Positions 7,903 through 13,997 of a DNA stretch of 18,283 nt are shown here, piece after piece (within the stretch, counting starts at the first letter, position 1; each line of letters begins with the position of its first letter). The stretch is taken from contig JAOZIG010000517.1 in assembly GCA_026014515.1 (NCBI GenBank), forward strand, positions 1 through 18,283, read 5' to 3'. Under the pieces are notes generated by a model, which saw only the letters and a list, made by a program, of their open reading frames with translations, was not told the DNA's origin and ran no database searches. Made by a program: the position numbers and the translations under genes. Source of the stretch: Candidatus Bathyarchaeota archaeon (GTDB lineage: Archaea > Thermoproteota > Bathyarchaeia > TCS64).

Positions 7903-7909
7903 TATATAT
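7903..7909 (+). promoter_or_regulatory. TATA box of the SIMPL-domain gene
   Basis: TATATAT, flanked by GGG and CCC, lies 32-38 bases before the ATG at 7941. Initiation about 25 bases downstream would give a leader of around ten bases. Confidence 0.55.
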
Positions 7910-7940
7910 CCCGCACAGGTATCTGAATGTTTGACGACAA

Positions 7941-8777
7941 ATGAATAAGAATCAACAAACATTCGCGGTCGCATCAATCTGCCTAAGTATAATCTTGGCA
8001 GGTGCAATTATAGCATACAAACCAGGAGTGGTTGAACAAGTAACAACTGGATTACCAGTGGGATTCAGATTCCCCTCTGGTGTCGGTGTAAGCGGTTCAA
8101 CTCTCTATGCGGGAGTTGCTGATGGAACCAGTTCCGATCTTAAGACTATCAGTCTGTCCGGTGCAGGTGTAGCATCAGCACAAGCAGACCAAGCAGTGAT
8201 CAATCTTGGAGTCGAGACCACGGCAGAGACAGCCGGTGAGGCTATCAGGGAAAACGCTGAGTTGATGACCGAGGTTATCAACGCCATTAAGGCGCTTGGA
8301 ATCGATGAAGATGAGATTGTCACTACTAGTTACAGTGTCTATGCCCAGTATGACTGGACAGAGGAAGGCAGAGAGTTCGCAGGCTACAGTGTCACAAACC
8401 TAGTACAGGTCACAGTCAAGGACTTGGACATGGTAGGTGACGTTATAGATGCAGCAGCCGATAACGGCGCAAACAGCATCAACGGTATCTCCTTCGAGCT
8501 AAGTGACGCAAAGCGTGAGGAACTAAAAGCAAACGCATACATCGCGGCAATCTCTGACGCACAAGACAAGGCAGACCTAATCGCTGAGAACCTAGGCTTA
8601 ACCATCAGTGGTGTCCAGAGTGTCACAGAGAGCAGTTACAGTTCTGCAAGAAGCTATGATTATGCATACGCTGAAGCAGCCATGGATAGTGGAGCAAAGA
8701 GCTATGTCTCAACTCCAATCTCTAGCGGCGATCTAAGCGTAACCGTGAACGTATACATAGTATATCTATTCGAGTAA
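7941..8777 (+). CDS. SIMPL-domain (DUF541) protein, membrane-anchored, extracytoplasmic
   Basis: The 278-aa product starts MNKNQ and has one N-terminal hydrophobic segment (about 8-27, FAVASICLSIILAGAIIAY) acting as a signal anchor or signal peptide. A linker follows, then a SIMPL domain from about residue 67: ISLSGAGVASAQADQAVINL, ETTAETAGEAIRENAELM, GIDEDEIVTTSYSV, the YSVTNLVQVTVKDL strand, GANSINGISFELSD, a helix rich in A and K (KREELKANAYIAAISDAQDKAD) written in pieces here as KREELKANAY and SDAQDKADL, and the closing GDLSVTVNVYIVYLF strand. Bacterial relatives form ring-like assemblies and are linked to oxidative-stress tolerance; the archaeal role is unknown. It probably faces outside the cell. 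It ends in a 12-base overlap with the convergent MgtC gene. Confidence 0.88.
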   Translation: MNKNQQTFAVASICLSIILAGAIIAYKPGVVEQVTTGLPVGFRFPSGVGVSGSTLYAGVADGTSSDLKTISLSGAGVASAQADQAVINLGVETTAETAGEAIRENAELMTEVINAIKALGIDEDEIVTTSYSVYAQYDWTEEGREFAGYSVTNLVQVTVKDLDMVGDVIDAAADNGANSINGISFELSDAKREELKANAYIAAISDAQDKADLIAENLGLTISGVQSVTESSYSSARSYDYAYAEAAMDSGAKSYVSTPISSGDLSVTVNVYIVYLFE

Positions 8778-9221
8778 GTGTACTCGAACCTCTTCCCTTT
8801 CTTTATCTACGTTTTTCTTTTGAAACGGTTTGCTCTCAAGCACCAAGTATCCTAGAAAAGTACCAGCCACTGCAATGACATAGTTTCCTGTCCCCACTGA
8901 GAGACTGATTGAAGCCGTAAGCCATATTGAGGCGGCGGTTGTGAGTCCTACGATTCTTTCTCTTGTCTGGAGTACCGTGCCTGCGCCGATGAATCCAATT
9001 CCTGTGATGATAGCTGCGGCGATTCTGCTATTATCTGTGGGTACTGGGAATACGTCGAAGCTGAGCACTGTTAGTATTGTACAGCCTATGGCTAGTATCA
9101 TGTGGGTTCTGAGTCCAGCTGGTTTGCTGTATTTTTCTCGTTCGTAGCCGATTACTGCGGCTAGGGCTGTGGCTAGACATAGTTTGAATACGGTGATTAG
9201 TTGTTGGTTTAGTGGCATCAT
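8766..9221 (-). CDS. MgtC/SapB family membrane protein
   Basis: The 151-aa product matches the N-terminal membrane domain of MgtC/SapB proteins: LATALAAVIGYEREKYSKPA, GLRTHMILAIG (36-46), DNSRIAAAIITGIGFIGAG (63-81) and IVGLTTAASIWLTASI (89-104), with about four transmembrane segments. MgtC proteins modulate membrane ATPase activity and Mg2+-limited growth in bacteria; the simple MgtC/SapB proteins of archaea are uncharacterised. The C-terminal ACT-like domain of longer homologues is absent, leaving only a short charged tail. Two consecutive ATGs (9221 and 9218) are possible starts. The upstream side carries the tandem CTATATA elements shared with the divergent phosphodiesterase gene. Its 3' end runs 12 bases into the SIMPL gene. 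Confidence 0.9.
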   Translation of the reverse strand: MMPLNQQLITVFKLCLATALAAVIGYEREKYSKPAGLRTHMILAIGCTILTVLSFDVFPVPTDNSRIAAAIITGIGFIGAGTVLQTRERIVGLTTAASIWLTASISLSVGTGNYVIAVAGTFLGYLVLESKPFQKKNVDKEREEVRVHLLE

Positions 9222-9233
9222 ATTAGGCTCTGA

Positions 9234-9260
9234 CTATATAGGCTATATATTCTATATATA
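9234..9260. promoter_or_regulatory. Three tandem 9-bp CTATATANN units in the divergent MgtC/phosphodiesterase promoter
   Basis: CTATATA occurs at 9234, 9243 and 9252, exactly 9 bases apart, between the divergent start codons. TATA-like sequence in both directions fits a bidirectional promoter. The copy nearest MgtC is only 13 bases from its ATG, while the 9252 copy is about 31 bases away and is the better TATA box for a leaderless mgtC-type transcript. The distance to the phosphodiesterase ATG (9319) would leave a leader of around 35 bases. Confidence 0.5.
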
Positions 9261-9318
9261 CGATTTGTTTCTGTGGAGGCATGAAAAAAGATTTACCCCC
9301 ATACGACCATCAAACACC

Positions 9319-10101
9319 ATGTATGGAATAGACTCAGTAACCCCCACAGTTAGCAAATTAATGGGATTCAAGCCACCAGATGGCGCATCAGCTAAACCCA
9401 TCAAAGAGATCATTGAAGCAACAAGAGGAAAAACAATCAAGAAAGCACTCTTATTCGCTCCAGACGCTATCGGAGAAAAGCTTTTCCAAGCCCACAAACC
9501 AGAGTTCAAGGACGTTATCGCTGAAGCACCAATACAAGTGCCAGTAAGAAGCATGGTGCCAAGCTATACACCAGTATGCTACGGGAGCATGTTCACAGGC
9601 ATGAAACCCGCAGAGCATGGGATAATCAAGTACATGAAGCCAGTACTCACCGTTGAAACCCTGTTTGACGCCGCCTATAATGCTGGTTTGAAGGTAGCAC
9701 TAGTAGCTGTAAAAGACTGTAGCATTGATCTCATATTCAGAGACAGGAAGATCGATTACTACACCGAGAAATATGACCCAGAAGTAAACAGCAGGGTTTT
9801 AGAACTGCTTGAAAACGAAGACTATGACCTGATCGTAGCCTATAATCAGGAGTATGATGACCTCATGCATGGTTCCACGCCAACAGATCCAGCGGCAATA
9901 GAGGCTTTCAGACGTCACCTTAAAGCATTCAAAGTGCTTGCTGATGCCTTTAACAAGCGATATGAGGGCGTTGATCGGGTGATCGCTTTCCTACCTGATC
10001 ATGGAACGCATGTTGATCCAGAATCAGGGAAAGGCAGTCATGGTACTGAAAGCCCGGATGATATGGAAGTCAGGCATTTCTGGAGTGTTTACGTTTCATA
10101 A
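9319..10101 (+). CDS. Alkaline-phosphatase-superfamily phosphodiesterase (type I PDE/nucleotide pyrophosphatase)
   Basis: This 260-aa protein has the full two-metal set of the superfamily: Asp49 in LLFAPDAIG, a nucleophile Thr84 or Ser82 in PSYTPVCYGSMFTG (81-94), the block KPAEHGI (96-102), YDDLMHG (179-185) with Asp180/181 and His184, LPDHGTH (225-231) with Asp227 and His228, and GSHG (239-242) with His241. Such enzymes hydrolyse phosphate mono- or diesters or phosphonates; the substrate cannot be read here. It lacks a signal peptide and is likely cytoplasmic. I chose ATG 9319 because the open frame upstream crosses the divergent promoter and the start of the MgtC gene, and its extra residues do not look like a domain. 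A T-rich tract follows the TAA. Confidence 0.85.
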   Translation: MYGIDSVTPTVSKLMGFKPPDGASAKPIKEIIEATRGKTIKKALLFAPDAIGEKLFQAHKPEFKDVIAEAPIQVPVRSMVPSYTPVCYGSMFTGMKPAEHGIIKYMKPVLTVETLFDAAYNAGLKVALVAVKDCSIDLIFRDRKIDYYTEKYDPEVNSRVLELLENEDYDLIVAYNQEYDDLMHGSTPTDPAAIEAFRRHLKAFKVLADAFNKRYEGVDRVIAFLPDHGTHVDPESGKGSHGTESPDDMEVRHFWSVYVS

Positions 10102-10131
10102 TTCTGAGACAATAAGCCTCTTGGAGTTTGT

Positions 10132-10163
10132 GTTTTCTTTTTTCCTCTTTTTTGATGATTTTC
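10132..10163 (+). terminator. T-rich termination tract after the phosphodiesterase gene
   Basis: Several T runs interrupted by single C or G bases begin 30 bases after the stop, ahead of the separately regulated XRE operon promoter. They fit archaeal factor-independent termination. Confidence 0.5.
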
Positions 10164-10213
10164 TGATTTGTTGATGGAACTTCAGTAGTCTTTTACCGAA
10201 ATGTTAAAAAGAG

Positions 10214-10244
10214 TTAACGTTAGAAATACTTAACGTTAGAAATA
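10214..10244 (+). promoter_or_regulatory. Tandem TTAACGTTAGAAATA repeats, candidate operator of the XRE operon
   Basis: A perfect 15-bp direct repeat (10214-10228 and 10230-10244) sits with one base between copies. Each copy contains the 8-bp palindrome TAACGTTA (10215-10222 and 10231-10238), centred 16 bases apart. A TATA-like GTTAAAAAG lies just upstream at 10203-10211, so initiation would fall inside the repeats, and the ATG is only 6 bases past them. A dimeric XRE repressor bound here would block transcription. The operon encodes such a protein, so autoregulation is the simplest reading. Confidence 0.65.
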
Positions 10245-10250
10245 GTTTAC

Positions 10251-10790
10251 ATGGTGAAGATGATGGAAAACAAACGAACTGCACGACTCATAGGAATGAT
10301 CGTGGGAATGACAATCGGGTTAGGCGTAGGACTCGCAATAGACAACATAGCAGTAGGAGCAGGCATGGGCGTAGCATATGGAGTTGCCTTTGGTAGAGCA
10401 TTCTCAGGCGAGGAACTCATTCAAGATAAGAAGAAACGAAGAATCGTCTCATGGGGTATGCTAGGGACATGTATTATGGGGTGCTTAGCTTTCGGGTATA
10501 TAGCCGGAGATATTATGCTTGGACTCACAGCAGGAGTAGGTTTCAGCTTCGTCATCGGTCTCAAATGGGAGAAACTATACGATGAACGAATGAGCAGCAT
10601 GTTTAGCAAAGCAGCGCGAAACGCCTTTGTTACAGTAAACGCTGGATTAAGCGTCTCCCTGTTATTCAGTAGGATGGGTGGACCATTAGAAGGATTGACA
10701 ATAGGAACACTGTTGACATATGTGATCTATCTTAGCTGGGCAGTGTTCTTGGTCTCATGGTTATACCACGCCAACTACAAGGGAGAGTAA
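10251..10790 (+). CDS. DUF2178-like membrane protein with glycine-zipper N-terminus
   Basis: The 179-aa product has two parts. Residues 14-50 form Gly-rich hydrophobic helices (IVGMTIGLGVGLA, VGAGMGVAYGVAFG) resembling glycine-zipper proteins encoded beside XRE regulators, followed by a basic stretch (KKKRR, about 62-66). The rest has four more hydrophobic segments around a cytoplasmic YDERMSSMFSKAARNAF motif (about 107-123), which resembles the DER...KA signature of DUF2178 proteins. In many archaea and bacteria, small membrane proteins of this type are paired with an XRE regulator, as here. The function of the pair is unknown; sensing of envelope state is one idea. The ATG at 10251 lies just past the operator; in-frame ATGs at 10260 and 10263 are alternatives. 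The regulator gene starts 4 bases after the TAA. Confidence 0.7.
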   Translation: MVKMMENKRTARLIGMIVGMTIGLGVGLAIDNIAVGAGMGVAYGVAFGRAFSGEELIQDKKKRRIVSWGMLGTCIMGCLAFGYIAGDIMLGLTAGVGFSFVIGLKWEKLYDERMSSMFSKAARNAFVTVNAGLSVSLLFSRMGGPLEGLTIGTLLTYVIYLSWAVFLVSWLYHANYKGE

Positions 10791-10794
10791 CTCC

Positions 10795-11007
10795 GTGGAG
10801 ACGCAGATCAAAGAACTCAGAGAGAAACATGGGCTTACACAGCAACAGCTAGCTGACTTGGTCGATGTCACACGACAGACTATTTTGTTTATGGAGAAAG
10901 GCAAGTATAACCCCAGTCTGAGACTGGCTTGGATGATAGCTCAAGTCTTCAATGAACCCATAGAGACTGTATTTAGTTTTGATGATGAGATAGGAGGTGA
11001 AAACTAG
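10795..11007 (+). CDS. XRE-family helix-turn-helix regulator
   Basis: This 70-aa protein is a single Cro/C1-type HTH domain: IKELREKHGLTQQQLADLVD (4-23), VTRQTILFMEKGKYNPSLRL with the recognition helix, and AWMIAQVFNEPIETVF. The TRQTI...EKGKYNPS pattern is typical of the short regulators paired with small membrane proteins. It probably binds as a dimer to the TAACGTTA repeats at 10214-10244. Translation starts at GTG, preceded by GGGAGAG at the end of the membrane-protein gene. Its TAG stop overlaps the next GTG by one base (TAGTG), so the three genes form an operon. Confidence 0.92.
   Translation: METQIKELREKHGLTQQQLADLVDVTRQTILFMEKGKYNPSLRLAWMIAQVFNEPIETVFSFDDEIGGEN
10993..11000 (+). promoter_or_regulatory. 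Strong ribosome binding site for the 81-aa gene
   Basis: GGAGGTGA, a near-complete match to the archaeal 16S rRNA tail, lies inside the end of the XRE gene, 6 bases before the GTG at 11007. It fixes that start and shows the small gene is translated. Confidence 0.7.
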
Positions 11008-11252
11008 TGGCAACAGCAGGAACAACAGCCGCGGCAACCGTGACTGCAAGCAGTTACAGGGTAAAGTTCAGAAGAGCAGAGTTCCTTGAACTGGTAAACA
11101 TCGCGAAACCAAGCATCATCTATCACCGAGGAAGAATGCATTTCTTCGCTTACGATGGATTTGTAATGTACACCTTTGAGTGCAGAAACGAGGATTTCAG
11201 TCAAAGGGTGCTAAATGCTATCGAGTTCAGTAACTATCAGTGGAGCGAATAA
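11007..11252 (+). CDS. Uncharacterised 81-aa protein, third gene of the XRE operon
   Basis: I do not recognise a named family. The first 16 residues are Ala/Thr-rich and look disordered. The remainder (about 17-81) could be a small alpha/beta domain: YRVKFRRAEFLELVNIA, KPSIIYHRGRMHFFAYDGFV (32-51) and AIEFSNYQW near the end. The aromatic-rich block and even spacing suggest a conserved fold. There is one Cys (CRNED), so no metal site. It has no signal peptide or membrane segment. The strong ribosome binding site and one-base overlap with the regulator gene make co-expression near certain, so it may act with the regulator or membrane protein, but that is inference. Its last 16 bases overlap the convergent PRTase-like gene. 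Confidence 0.75.
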   Translation: MATAGTTAAATVTASSYRVKFRRAEFLELVNIAKPSIIYHRGRMHFFAYDGFVMYTFECRNEDFSQRVLNAIEFSNYQWSE

Positions 11253-12256
11253 ACACGGCTCTGGAGAATTTTTATCTCCTTTTCAGTTATTTTTCGGATA
11301 TTATCGTTGTACCATGGTTGTCGGCGGTTCAGCTCATCCAGTGATTTGATTAACGCGATTGATTTCTCCAAGTGCCCCCTGATATCCCCGGTTTCCTCAC
11401 CATAGCCATTGTAGAGGTTTATGTGCCGTTCACTCCAGTCCCCGGGTTGATCCATACCCGGAACATAGTGGGGAAGCATATCGCGTAGGGTTTCAAGGGC
11501 TACTACTGAACCCAGTGGCTTGATTTTGCCTGTTTCCTTGTAGAGATGTTCATCTAAGCCATAGAGGGGCATATCATAGTTGTTTGAGTATAGTTGAGTG
11601 ATGTCACATATGGCGAATACAACTAACTCAACCCCGTACTCTGATAGGAGATTATATACCCGCTCAATCCCTGCAGCTGCAATAAACCCGTATAAGACCA
11701 CTTTATCGAGGCTGAGCCCCTGTGCGAACATATATTGTAAAGCCGCCTCAACGCTGCGACCTGTTGCATAGGTATCGGGTACCACTAGTGTGTCGAGTTC
11801 TGTAGCCTTGTAGTCGCTGTAGGTGACTGTTATTCGTCTTGAGTCATCAGAGTGGGCTCTGTACCCGTCTTCCAGGTACTGGGTTCGTATGTTGAATAGG
11901 GGTAAATCAGGTAATGCTTTGTCAACCATGTATCCTGAGCTCCCGCGGAGAATGTGAAGTATGCCTGATTTCTCCGAGATCAACCCAAGTTCTTTAAGCG
12001 TCTTTTTTAGCTCGTTTGCTGCATCAAGGCATAGACCAGATAACTCATTAGAAACGAGGTGAGGGTGACACGCTATCTTGCGTCCAGCAGGAGTGTCGAT
12101 CAAGTAGAGTTGTCCTTGGATGTTTCGTAGGATTGGTGATTTCAGGGTTTCAACTCTGTATATTCTTGTGGTTTTACTGGTTTCTGTGAGATGGAGTTGT
12201 TTAGTGGAGCCCGTGTCAACGGGGAATGTGTTGAGGACAGTATCTAGGTACTCCAA
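11237..12256 (-). CDS. Phosphoribosyltransferase-like protein (type I PRTase, UPRTase-like core)
   Basis: The 339-aa product has a PRPP-binding motif LVVPDTYATGRSVEAAL (157-173), comparable to the DPMLATGGS loop of uracil PRTases, with an upstream HILRGSSGYM (101-110) that resembles the conserved ILRAG block. A second Rossmann-like strand follows (KVVLYGFIAAAGIERVYNLL), and CDITQLYSNNYDMPLYGLDE (217-236) resembles the base-binding end of UPRTases. The acidic pair usual in the PRPP loop is reduced to a single Asp161. About 90 extra residues at the C-terminus form an unassigned helical extension. The substrate is unknown and need not be uracil. It follows the radical SAM gene by 41 bases on the same strand, and a TATA-like element in that gap could add a second promoter. 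Translation starts at TTG. Confidence 0.7.
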   Translation of the reverse strand: MEYLDTVLNTFPVDTGSTKQLHLTETSKTTRIYRVETLKSPILRNIQGQLYLIDTPAGRKIACHPHLVSNELSGLCLDAANELKKTLKELGLISEKSGILHILRGSSGYMVDKALPDLPLFNIRTQYLEDGYRAHSDDSRRITVTYSDYKATELDTLVVPDTYATGRSVEAALQYMFAQGLSLDKVVLYGFIAAAGIERVYNLLSEYGVELVVFAICDITQLYSNNYDMPLYGLDEHLYKETGKIKPLGSVVALETLRDMLPHYVPGMDQPGDWSERHINLYNGYGEETGDIRGHLEKSIALIKSLDELNRRQPWYNDNIRKITEKEIKILQSRVYSLH

Positions 12257-12284
12257 TGGGTGACAGGTATTGTTGCGCTAAGCA

Positions 12285-12294
12285 CTATTTATGG
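12285..12294 (-). promoter_or_regulatory. TATA-like element before the PRTase-like gene
   Basis: On the minus strand this reads CCATAAATAG, immediately after the radical SAM stop and about 33 bases before the TTG start. It could give the PRTase-like gene its own promoter with a short leader, besides read-through from the radical SAM gene. Confidence 0.4.
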
Positions 12295-12297
12295 TTG

Positions 12298-13383
12298 TCA
12301 GGGGATTATCTCGCACCCGTTGTTGATAGATGGATAATCAAACACCGAGACATCAAGAACCCCCTCAGCTATCAGCTTCTCCGCAACCGGCACCTGTTTA
12401 CGAAGCTCATTGATCATATGCTTAGTAGTATCACATATCCTGATAAACCAGTCAAGCCCCCAAAACATGGTCTGATTCGAGAACAGACACCTTCCACCAC
12501 AAATACCCTGTACATCACACTCTGTACATGGTGGTCCAACGGGGAGAACACCACGTAATTCCTCCGGTTTTGAGGTCTTGATGCGCCCAACGTTGCTATA
12601 AGGTAGCTCCGGGGCGATTGGGCATACATCTATTCTGCCGTTGGTCATCACTGTGAAGCTTGTTGAGCCTGAGCCACATCGTATGTGGTGAGTCTCTATG
12701 CCTGTGAGAAGGGTCTTGAATACGGGTATGAAGGGTACAATGCCTAGTGGTTTGCCTGTTTTGAATGATGCCCCGAAATCAGAGGCAAGCTTGGTTATAC
12801 CGTTCTCGTATCTTTTGAGCCATCCTTCAATGTCTGTCCATGAATCGAGCTCGGACCAGAAGACATCAAGCTGCCAATGCACGTGATCGAAATGTGGGTG
12901 TTCAAGATTCAACAGATAAGAAACGTCACGATAAATGTCGCCGTTCTTGCTGAAAGCCATGCGGGCGATAACGTCACCCTTGTATCCTCGTTCTTCTACC
13001 TCTAGTAGATTGGAGAGAACAAGGTCATGTGTTCCTTCTCCTCTGCAGCTATCAGTTACTTCTCTACCGCCATCAATGCTAACAAGAATCGCGTCCAATC
13101 GATGCAGATACTGGTCTTCGACTTGGTTTAACTTAGTCGCGTTGGTCTGAAGTGTAAATGCTTTCGCAGGTATCTTATTCATTATCTCGTACATGTAATC
13201 CATTGCCAGAAGTGGTTCACCTCCGTAGAAACCGATAACAGGCTCAGGGTCCTGAGATAGGAACTCGATTAGGTCCTCGATGGGATAACTTACGTTTAGT
13301 GGTATGCCGTTGATGTGTCTGGTGCCACCACAATAAGTGCACTGTTTGTTGCATACCTCGGTGAGGACTACGTGATACTGCAT
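12298..13383 (-). CDS. Radical SAM/SPASM enzyme, AF0577-type (putative peptide-modifying)
   Basis: The 361-aa product opens MQYHVVLTEVCNKQCTYCGG, with the SAM-cluster cysteines Cys11, Cys15 and Cys18 (CX3CX2C), and has GFYGGEPLL (51-59) for the SAM amino group. The middle HFDHVHWQLDVFWSE and closing PSINNGCEIIP strongly resemble the archaeal AF0577 family (TIGR04084, by memory), annotated as putative peptide-modifying. A SPASM-like domain provides Cys236, Cys254, Cys286, Cys289, Cys295, Cys299 and Cys317 for auxiliary iron-sulfur clusters. No short precursor-peptide gene is obvious next door, so the substrate is open. I chose ATG 13383: the family begins at MxYHV, and the longer frame to 13446 would run through the divergent promoter and into the GNAT gene region. 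It lies upstream of the PRTase-like gene on the same strand. Confidence 0.88.
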   Translation of the reverse strand: MQYHVVLTEVCNKQCTYCGGTRHINGIPLNVSYPIEDLIEFLSQDPEPVIGFYGGEPLLAMDYMYEIMNKIPAKAFTLQTNATKLNQVEDQYLHRLDAILVSIDGGREVTDSCRGEGTHDLVLSNLLEVEERGYKGDVIARMAFSKNGDIYRDVSYLLNLEHPHFDHVHWQLDVFWSELDSWTDIEGWLKRYENGITKLASDFGASFKTGKPLGIVPFIPVFKTLLTGIETHHIRCGSGSTSFTVMTNGRIDVCPIAPELPYSNVGRIKTSKPEELRGVLPVGPPCTECDVQGICGGRCLFSNQTMFWGLDWFIRICDTTKHMINELRKQVPVAEKLIAEGVLDVSVFDYPSINNGCEIIP

Positions 13384-13410
13384 TCTTGGCAACGGTAGAT
13401 TCTCAGAGCG

Positions 13411-13417
13411 TATAAAT
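13411..13417. promoter_or_regulatory. TATA element shared by the divergent radical SAM and GNAT genes
   Basis: TATAAAT on the plus strand (ATTTATA on the minus strand) is the only good TATA box between the two genes. It is about 31 bases from the radical SAM ATG, giving a nearly leaderless mRNA, and about 41 bases from the GNAT ATG at 13455, giving a leader of about 18 bases. One or both directions may be used. Confidence 0.5.
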
Positions 13418-13454
13418 GATGCCCACGAAACGAAAAAATATATCAAAACAACGC

Positions 13455-13964
13455 ATGGTATCAGTGGAGAAAGGGAAAACGTATCGAATCAGATTGGCAG
13501 TTGAATCTGACCGCGAGTTCATTGATGGACTAAACTATGACAGCTTCAAAGTAGCATTCCAGCTACAGGAAGCCATCTCAGATGATGAGGCATACAAGAA
13601 ATATAGAAAGATTGAGGACGAAGACCCATTGGACCCGTTTGGAGCCGGGCATATTGTTTTCATAGCTGAGAATGAGAAGGATAAGGCAGGTCTGATATGG
13701 TTGGCGAAGAGGGAGCCATTCTATGTTTTCAAGGAGCCTTTAGTCTGGATATATAATATCAACATCAAAGAACAACACAGAGGAAATGGATTATCAAAGA
13801 TATTGCTAGATAGAGCAGAAGACTGGGCAATAGAAGCAGGCTATAGTCAGATAGGATTACATGTGATCGAACAAAATAAGATAGCTAGAACTCTCTATGA
13901 GCATCGGGGATATGAGCAAATATCTCAGCATAATTCAAGTTGCTTCTATCTGAAACGTCTCTAA
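13455..13964 (+). CDS. GNAT family N-acetyltransferase
   Basis: From ATG 13455 the product is 169 aa. It opens with a beta strand and helix (YRIRLAVESDREFIDGLN) and contains the GNAT acetyl-CoA site: strand LVWIYNINIKEQHRGNGLSK with the QHRGNG pyrophosphate loop (Q/RxxGxG/A motif), then LLDRAEDWAIEAGYSQIGLHV and the closing NKIARTLYEHRGYE. The acceptor substrate cannot be predicted. In-frame ATGs at 13416 and 13419 would add 12-13 basic residues, but 13416 lies within the TATA element that probably drives the gene, so 13455 is preferred. It is divergent from the radical SAM gene and 33 bases upstream of the TIGR04076 gene. Confidence 0.9.
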   Translation: MVSVEKGKTYRIRLAVESDREFIDGLNYDSFKVAFQLQEAISDDEAYKKYRKIEDEDPLDPFGAGHIVFIAENEKDKAGLIWLAKREPFYVFKEPLVWIYNINIKEQHRGNGLSKILLDRAEDWAIEAGYSQIGLHVIEQNKIARTLYEHRGYEQISQHNSSCFYLKRL

Positions 13965-13968
13965 AACC

Positions 13969-13976
13969 TTTTACAA
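13969..13976 (+). promoter_or_regulatory. TATA-like element before the TIGR04076 gene
   Basis: TTTTACAA lies about 26 bases before the ATG at 13998, the distance expected for a leaderless transcript. It is a moderate match only. Confidence 0.35.
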
Positions 13977-13997
13977 TCCGGACCCCATCAGAACCCT

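Noticed and set aside
9169..9318. In-frame N-terminal extension of the phosphodiesterase starting at 9169
   Set aside because: It overlaps the start of the divergent MgtC gene, runs through the tandem TATA elements and adds a non-domain-like hydrophobic stretch; ATG 9319 begins a normal family N-terminus.
10795..11252. Toxin-antitoxin module made of the XRE and 81-aa genes
   Set aside because: The 81-aa protein shows no known toxin motif, and the XRE gene is tied to a membrane protein in a common regulator pair; the operon layout alone does not support a toxin call.
12256..12558. Plus-strand reading frame antisense to the radical SAM gene
   Set aside because: No domain, no ribosome binding site; the opposite strand encodes a clear SPASM-domain protein.
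13384..13446. 21-residue N-terminal extension of the radical SAM enzyme
   Set aside because: The family begins at MxYHV, and the extension would cross the TATA element and overlap the divergent GNAT gene region.
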